NCBI GenBank assembly: GCA_002441135.1
Contig: DJVJ01000018.1
Coordinates: forward strand, 90,349-154,348
DNA from: Caryophanales bacterium UBA6259
GTDB taxonomy: Bacteria > Bacillota > Bacilli > Tepidibacillales > Tepidibacillaceae
DNA: 64,000 bases
Direction: 5' to 3'
Of this stretch, positions 61,442 through 64,000 are shown piece after piece (the first letter of the stretch is position 1; each line of letters begins with the position of its first letter). Under the pieces are notes generated by a model. That model ran no database searches. It saw nothing but the letters and a program-made list of their open reading frames with translations, and had not been told where the DNA came from. Position numbers and translations under genes: made by a program.

Positions 61442-62980
61442 ATGGATTTAGGAAATATCGCCCTTTTGCTTGCGTCAACATCTGTCGGAGTAGGTGCAGG
61501 ATATTTTATCCGTCGTTCTATTGCGGAAGCTAAAATTTCTAGTGCAGAGCTAGCTGCTAAATCTATAGTTGAACAGGCAAAGAAGGATGCAGAGGCAACT
61601 AAAAAGGAAGTAGTACTTGAAGCTAAGGAAGAAGCACATAGGCATAGAAATGAAGCGGATAGAGAGATTCGTGATCGTAGGAATGAAATCCAGCGTTTGG
61701 AAAGACGTTTACTACAAAAAGAGGAAACACTTGATAAGAAAATTGAATCTTTAGAGCGCAAAGAAGATGCTCTTCACCAAAAAGAAAAAGATATTATAGA
61801 GACGCGGGCAAAAGTTGAAGAATTAATGCAGGAACAGACAAAAGAACTTGAGAGAATTTCAGGATTAACCAGTGATGATGCTAAACAGATTATTTTAGAC
61901 AATGTGGAACAAGAAGTGCGTCATGACATGGTGATAATGATTAAGGACGTAGAGAATCAAGCGAAAGAAGAAGCCGATAAAAAAGCGAAAGAAATTATTA
62001 CTACTGCAATTCAAAGAGTAGCAGCTGATCATGTAGCTGAATCTACTGTTTCAGTAGTTGCTCTTCCAAATGATGAAATGAAAGGCCGTATCATAGGAAG
62101 AGAAGGTAGAAATATTCGTGCTTTAGAAACCTTAACTGGTATAGATTTGATTATTGATGATACACCAGAAGCCGTTATTTTATCTGGATTTGATCCAATT
62201 CGTAGAGAAATTGCAAGAACAGCATTAGAAAAATTAGTTGCAGATGGAAGAATTCATCCTGCACGTATTGAAGAAATGGTAGAGAAGTCCCGTAAAGAAG
62301 TGGATGAACGAATTCGCGAATATGGGGAACAAGCTACCTTTGAAATTGGTATTCACAATTTACATCCTGATTTAATTAAAATTCTTGGACGATTAAAATT
62401 CAGAACAAGCTATGGCCAAAATGTTCTTAAGCATTCTATTGAGGTAGCTCATTTATGTGGAATGATGGCTGCAGAATTAGGAGAAGATGTAACATTAGCA
62501 AAACGAGCTGGTTTGTTACATGATATCGGTAAAGCGATTGACCATGAGGTTGAAGGTTCTCATGTTGAAATTGGCGTTGAATTAGCAAAGAAATATAACG
62601 AGCATTCAGTTGTGATAAATGGTATAGCATCTCATCATGGTGATGAAGAGCCAACATCTATTATTGCAGTTCTTGTAGGGGCTGCTGATGCATTATCTGC
62701 AGCAAGACCTGGAGCAAGAAGAGAAACATTAGAAACATATATTAAGCGATTAGAAAAGCTGGAAGAAATTGCGGAGTCCTTTGAAGGTGTTGAGAAATCT
62801 TACGCAATTCAAGCTGGTCGTGAAGTAAGAATAATGGTTGATCCTGAAAATATTTCAGATGATAATGCCTTTATTTTAGCTAGACAAATTACGAAACAAA
62901 TTGAAAGTGAATTAGATTATCCTGGTCATATTAAAGTTACAGTTATCAGAGAAACTAGAGCAGTTGAATATGCAAAATAA
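61442..62980 (+). CDS. rny: Ribonuclease Y
   Basis: 512 aa membrane-anchored endoribonuclease that starts mRNA decay. N-terminal membrane helix (about 3-22), long coiled coil (about 30-200), KH domain (GRIIGREGRNIRALETLTG, about 215-235) and HD domain with LLHDIGKAIDHE (His near residue 359) and GIASHHGDEEP. GGGAGGTGA before ATG. Works with PNPase (24800) and RNase J (36652) in RNA turnover. Confidence 0.97.
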   Translation: MDLGNIALLLASTSVGVGAGYFIRRSIAEAKISSAELAAKSIVEQAKKDAEATKKEVVLEAKEEAHRHRNEADREIRDRRNEIQRLERRLLQKEETLDKKIESLERKEDALHQKEKDIIETRAKVEELMQEQTKELERISGLTSDDAKQIILDNVEQEVRHDMVIMIKDVENQAKEEADKKAKEIITTAIQRVAADHVAESTVSVVALPNDEMKGRIIGREGRNIRALETLTGIDLIIDDTPEAVILSGFDPIRREIARTALEKLVADGRIHPARIEEMVEKSRKEVDERIREYGEQATFEIGIHNLHPDLIKILGRLKFRTSYGQNVLKHSIEVAHLCGMMAAELGEDVTLAKRAGLLHDIGKAIDHEVEGSHVEIGVELAKKYNEHSVVINGIASHHGDEEPTSIIAVLVGAADALSAARPGARRETLETYIKRLEKLEEIAESFEGVEKSYAIQAGREVRIMVDPENISDDNAFILARQITKQIESELDYPGHIKVTVIRETRAVEYAK

Positions 62981-63009
62981 AAATAAAGTGGCATATGCCA
63001 CTTTATTTT
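62981..63009 (+). terminator. Intrinsic terminator after rny
   Basis: The near-perfect palindrome AAATAAAGTGGCAT/ATGCCACTTTATTT gives a 12-bp or longer stem with T-rich tail; probably bidirectional. Confidence 0.85.
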
Positions 63010-63078
63010 ATTCATTTAGCAAATAATATTTATAGAGCTACACTGAAAAATGAAACAAACAGTAAGGAGTGAATTTTT

Positions 63079-63876
63079 TTGAGGATTATTTTTATTGGAG
63101 ATATTGTAGGCTCCAGTGGTCGGGAGGCTTTACAAAAAAATCTACCGATGATTAAAGAAAAGTATAAACCGCATATGATTATTGTTAATGGTGAAAATGC
63201 AGCTGGTGGAAGGGGAATTACTGAAAAAATCGCTAAGGAATTTTTTTCATTAGGCATACATGCAATAACCATGGGTAATCATACATGGGATCAAAAGGAT
63301 ATTTTTGATTTTATTGATCATTATGATGCCTTAATTAGACCCGCAAATTACCCTACAGGAACTCCCGGAAAAGGCTTTACCCTAATTAATTACAACAATC
63401 ATAAAATTGCTATTATCAATATTCAAGGACGTACTTTTTTACCTCCAATTGACTGTCCTTTTCAAACGGTTTCCGATATATTAGAAAAGATAAAAAAAGA
63501 AACTCCAAATATTATTGTTGACTTTCATGCAGAAGCTACTTCTGAAAAAATCGCAATGGGATGGTATCTTGATGGAAGAGTAAGCGCTGTTTTTGGAACC
63601 CATACCCATGTTCAAACAGCAGATGAACGTATTTTGCCTAATGGTACAGGATATATCACTGATATTGGGATGACAGGACCACGCAATGGAATCTTAGGCA
63701 TGAACAAGGATGCTGTAATTAATAAATTTATAACATCATTACCTCAACGCTTTGAAGTGGATACAGGAGAACAATGGCAATTAAATGCAGTTCTCATTGA
63801 TCTTGACCTTAATTCAGGAAAAACCACTCATATTGAACGAATATCACTAGATGAAAAATATATTCAATGGAATTGA
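63079..63876 (+). CDS. ymdB: YmdB phosphodiesterase
   Basis: 265 aa metallophosphoesterase that hydrolyses 2',3'-cyclic nucleotides and affects biofilm and motility choice in B. subtilis. Motifs: FIGDIVGSSGREAL, NGENAAGGRGIT, MGNHTWDQKDIF, VDFHAEATSEK, GTHTHVQTADERI. TTG start at 63079 behind AAGGAGTGA. Same gene order as B. subtilis rny-ymdB-spoVS. Confidence 0.96.
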   Translation: MRIIFIGDIVGSSGREALQKNLPMIKEKYKPHMIIVNGENAAGGRGITEKIAKEFFSLGIHAITMGNHTWDQKDIFDFIDHYDALIRPANYPTGTPGKGFTLINYNNHKIAIINIQGRTFLPPIDCPFQTVSDILEKIKKETPNIIVDFHAEATSEKIAMGWYLDGRVSAVFGTHTHVQTADERILPNGTGYITDIGMTGPRNGILGMNKDAVINKFITSLPQRFEVDTGEQWQLNAVLIDLDLNSGKTTHIERISLDEKYIQWN

Positions 63877-63899
63877 ATTTTCAGATATTTTATTAAGAA

Positions 63900-63929
63900 G
63901 CAGGAATTATTTAGATAAACAGCGAATAT
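63900..63929 (+). promoter_or_regulatory. Sigma-H promoter of spoVS
   Basis: GCAGGAATT (63900-63908) fits the sigma-H -35 RNAGGAWWW exactly, and AGCGAATAT (63921-63929) fits the -10 RNNGAATWW exactly, with a 12-base spacer. spoVS is a sigma-H gene in B. subtilis. Confidence 0.85.
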
Positions 63930-63971
63930 ACAATAATAGTGGTCACAATTCATTCAAGGAGGTAACGATCC

Positions 63972-64000
63972 ATGGAAGTATTAAAAGTTTCAGCAAAATC
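63972..64000 (+). CDS. spoVS: Stage V sporulation protein S, 5' end
   Basis: Only nine full codons are in the window: MEVLKVSAK, the invariant SpoVS N-terminus. AAGGAGG (63957-63963) lies upstream of ATG 63972. SpoVS is a small Alba-like protein needed for spore coat and septation control. The rest lies beyond the window edge. Confidence 0.9.

Noticed and set aside
1..64000. CRISPR arrays, insertion sequences, tRNA or rRNA genes
   Set aside because: No regularly spaced direct repeats, transposase motifs, terminal inverted repeats around a transposase, or tRNA T-loop patterns were seen while reading.

Overview
The window is about 64 kb of AT-rich chromosome from a spore-forming, flagellated, low-GC Bacillota, most likely a member of the Bacillales. 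I base this on dipicolinate synthase (dpaA, dpaB), sleB, spoVS, a SpoIIIE/FtsK translocase, sigD with a SwrB-like protein, PolC, RNase J and RNase Y, NrnA, strong Shine-Dalgarno sites and many TTG/GTG starts. Gene order follows the Bacillus subtilis segment from sigD through rpsB, polC, nusA, pnp, dpa, spoIIIE, ymf, recA and rny to spoVS almost step for step. I do not name a species. No tRNA, rRNA, insertion sequence, prophage or CRISPR array was seen. All genes but one (plus one doubtful mini-ORF) are on the + strand, and no intergenic gap exceeds 300 bases.

Layout. 1-3.6 kb: end of a motility cluster (unrecognised C-terminus, sigD, fapA-like DUF342, a small charged protein, swrB-like, a mini MltG-like protein). 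3.6-11.9 kb: rpsB behind a structured leader, tsf, pyrH, frr, uppS, cdsA, dxr, rseP, ispG (translation, isoprenoid and phospholipid precursors, intramembrane proteolysis; ispG lies where B. subtilis has proS). 12-16.3 kb: polC. 16.3-24.2 kb: the nusA operon (rimP, nusA, rnpM, ylxQ, infB, rbfA, nrnA, truB, ribF) behind a promoter, short leader and terminator. 24.2-31.5 kb: rpsO with its leader, pnp, ylxY, mlpA, dut, an added diguanylate cyclase, ymxH. 31.7-36.4 kb: dpaA, dpaB, asd, dapG, dapA, which together make dihydrodipicolinate and then dipicolinic acid for spores, plus lysine and DAP. 36.6-42 kb: RNase J, tepA, ylzJ, spoIIIE/ftsK. 42-47.6 kb: a GntR regulator (YmfC position) and a four-gene BMP-type nucleoside ABC transporter. 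47.7-49.5 kb: a short YitT protein and sleB flanked by two small ORFs. 49.5-58 kb: ymfF, ymfH, ymfI, a lone minus-strand DUF116 gene, ymfJ, ymfK, rodZ, rimO, pgsA. 58-64 kb: cinA, recA (LexA box), recX, rny, ymdB and the start of spoVS behind a textbook sigma-H promoter.

The most novel signal is between genes: a dispersed, structured intergenic repeat with four recognisable copies (5278-5332, 16424-16528, 26903-27006 inverted, 39533-39600), made of two hairpins, the second terminator-like, with stem changes that keep pairing. Other items worth attention are the three-tier rpsB leader, the non-canonical CTG (or ATT) start of rseP, parallel promoter-hairpin-terminator leaders ahead of rimP and ftsK, the long composite hairpin after dapA, small unannotated genes around sleB, and the 26-base convergent overlap of ymfI with the DUF116 gene. 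Many CDS starts were placed on Shine-Dalgarno spacing and family N-termini rather than at the longest ORF. All family calls are by eye from translated sequence; no searches were run.
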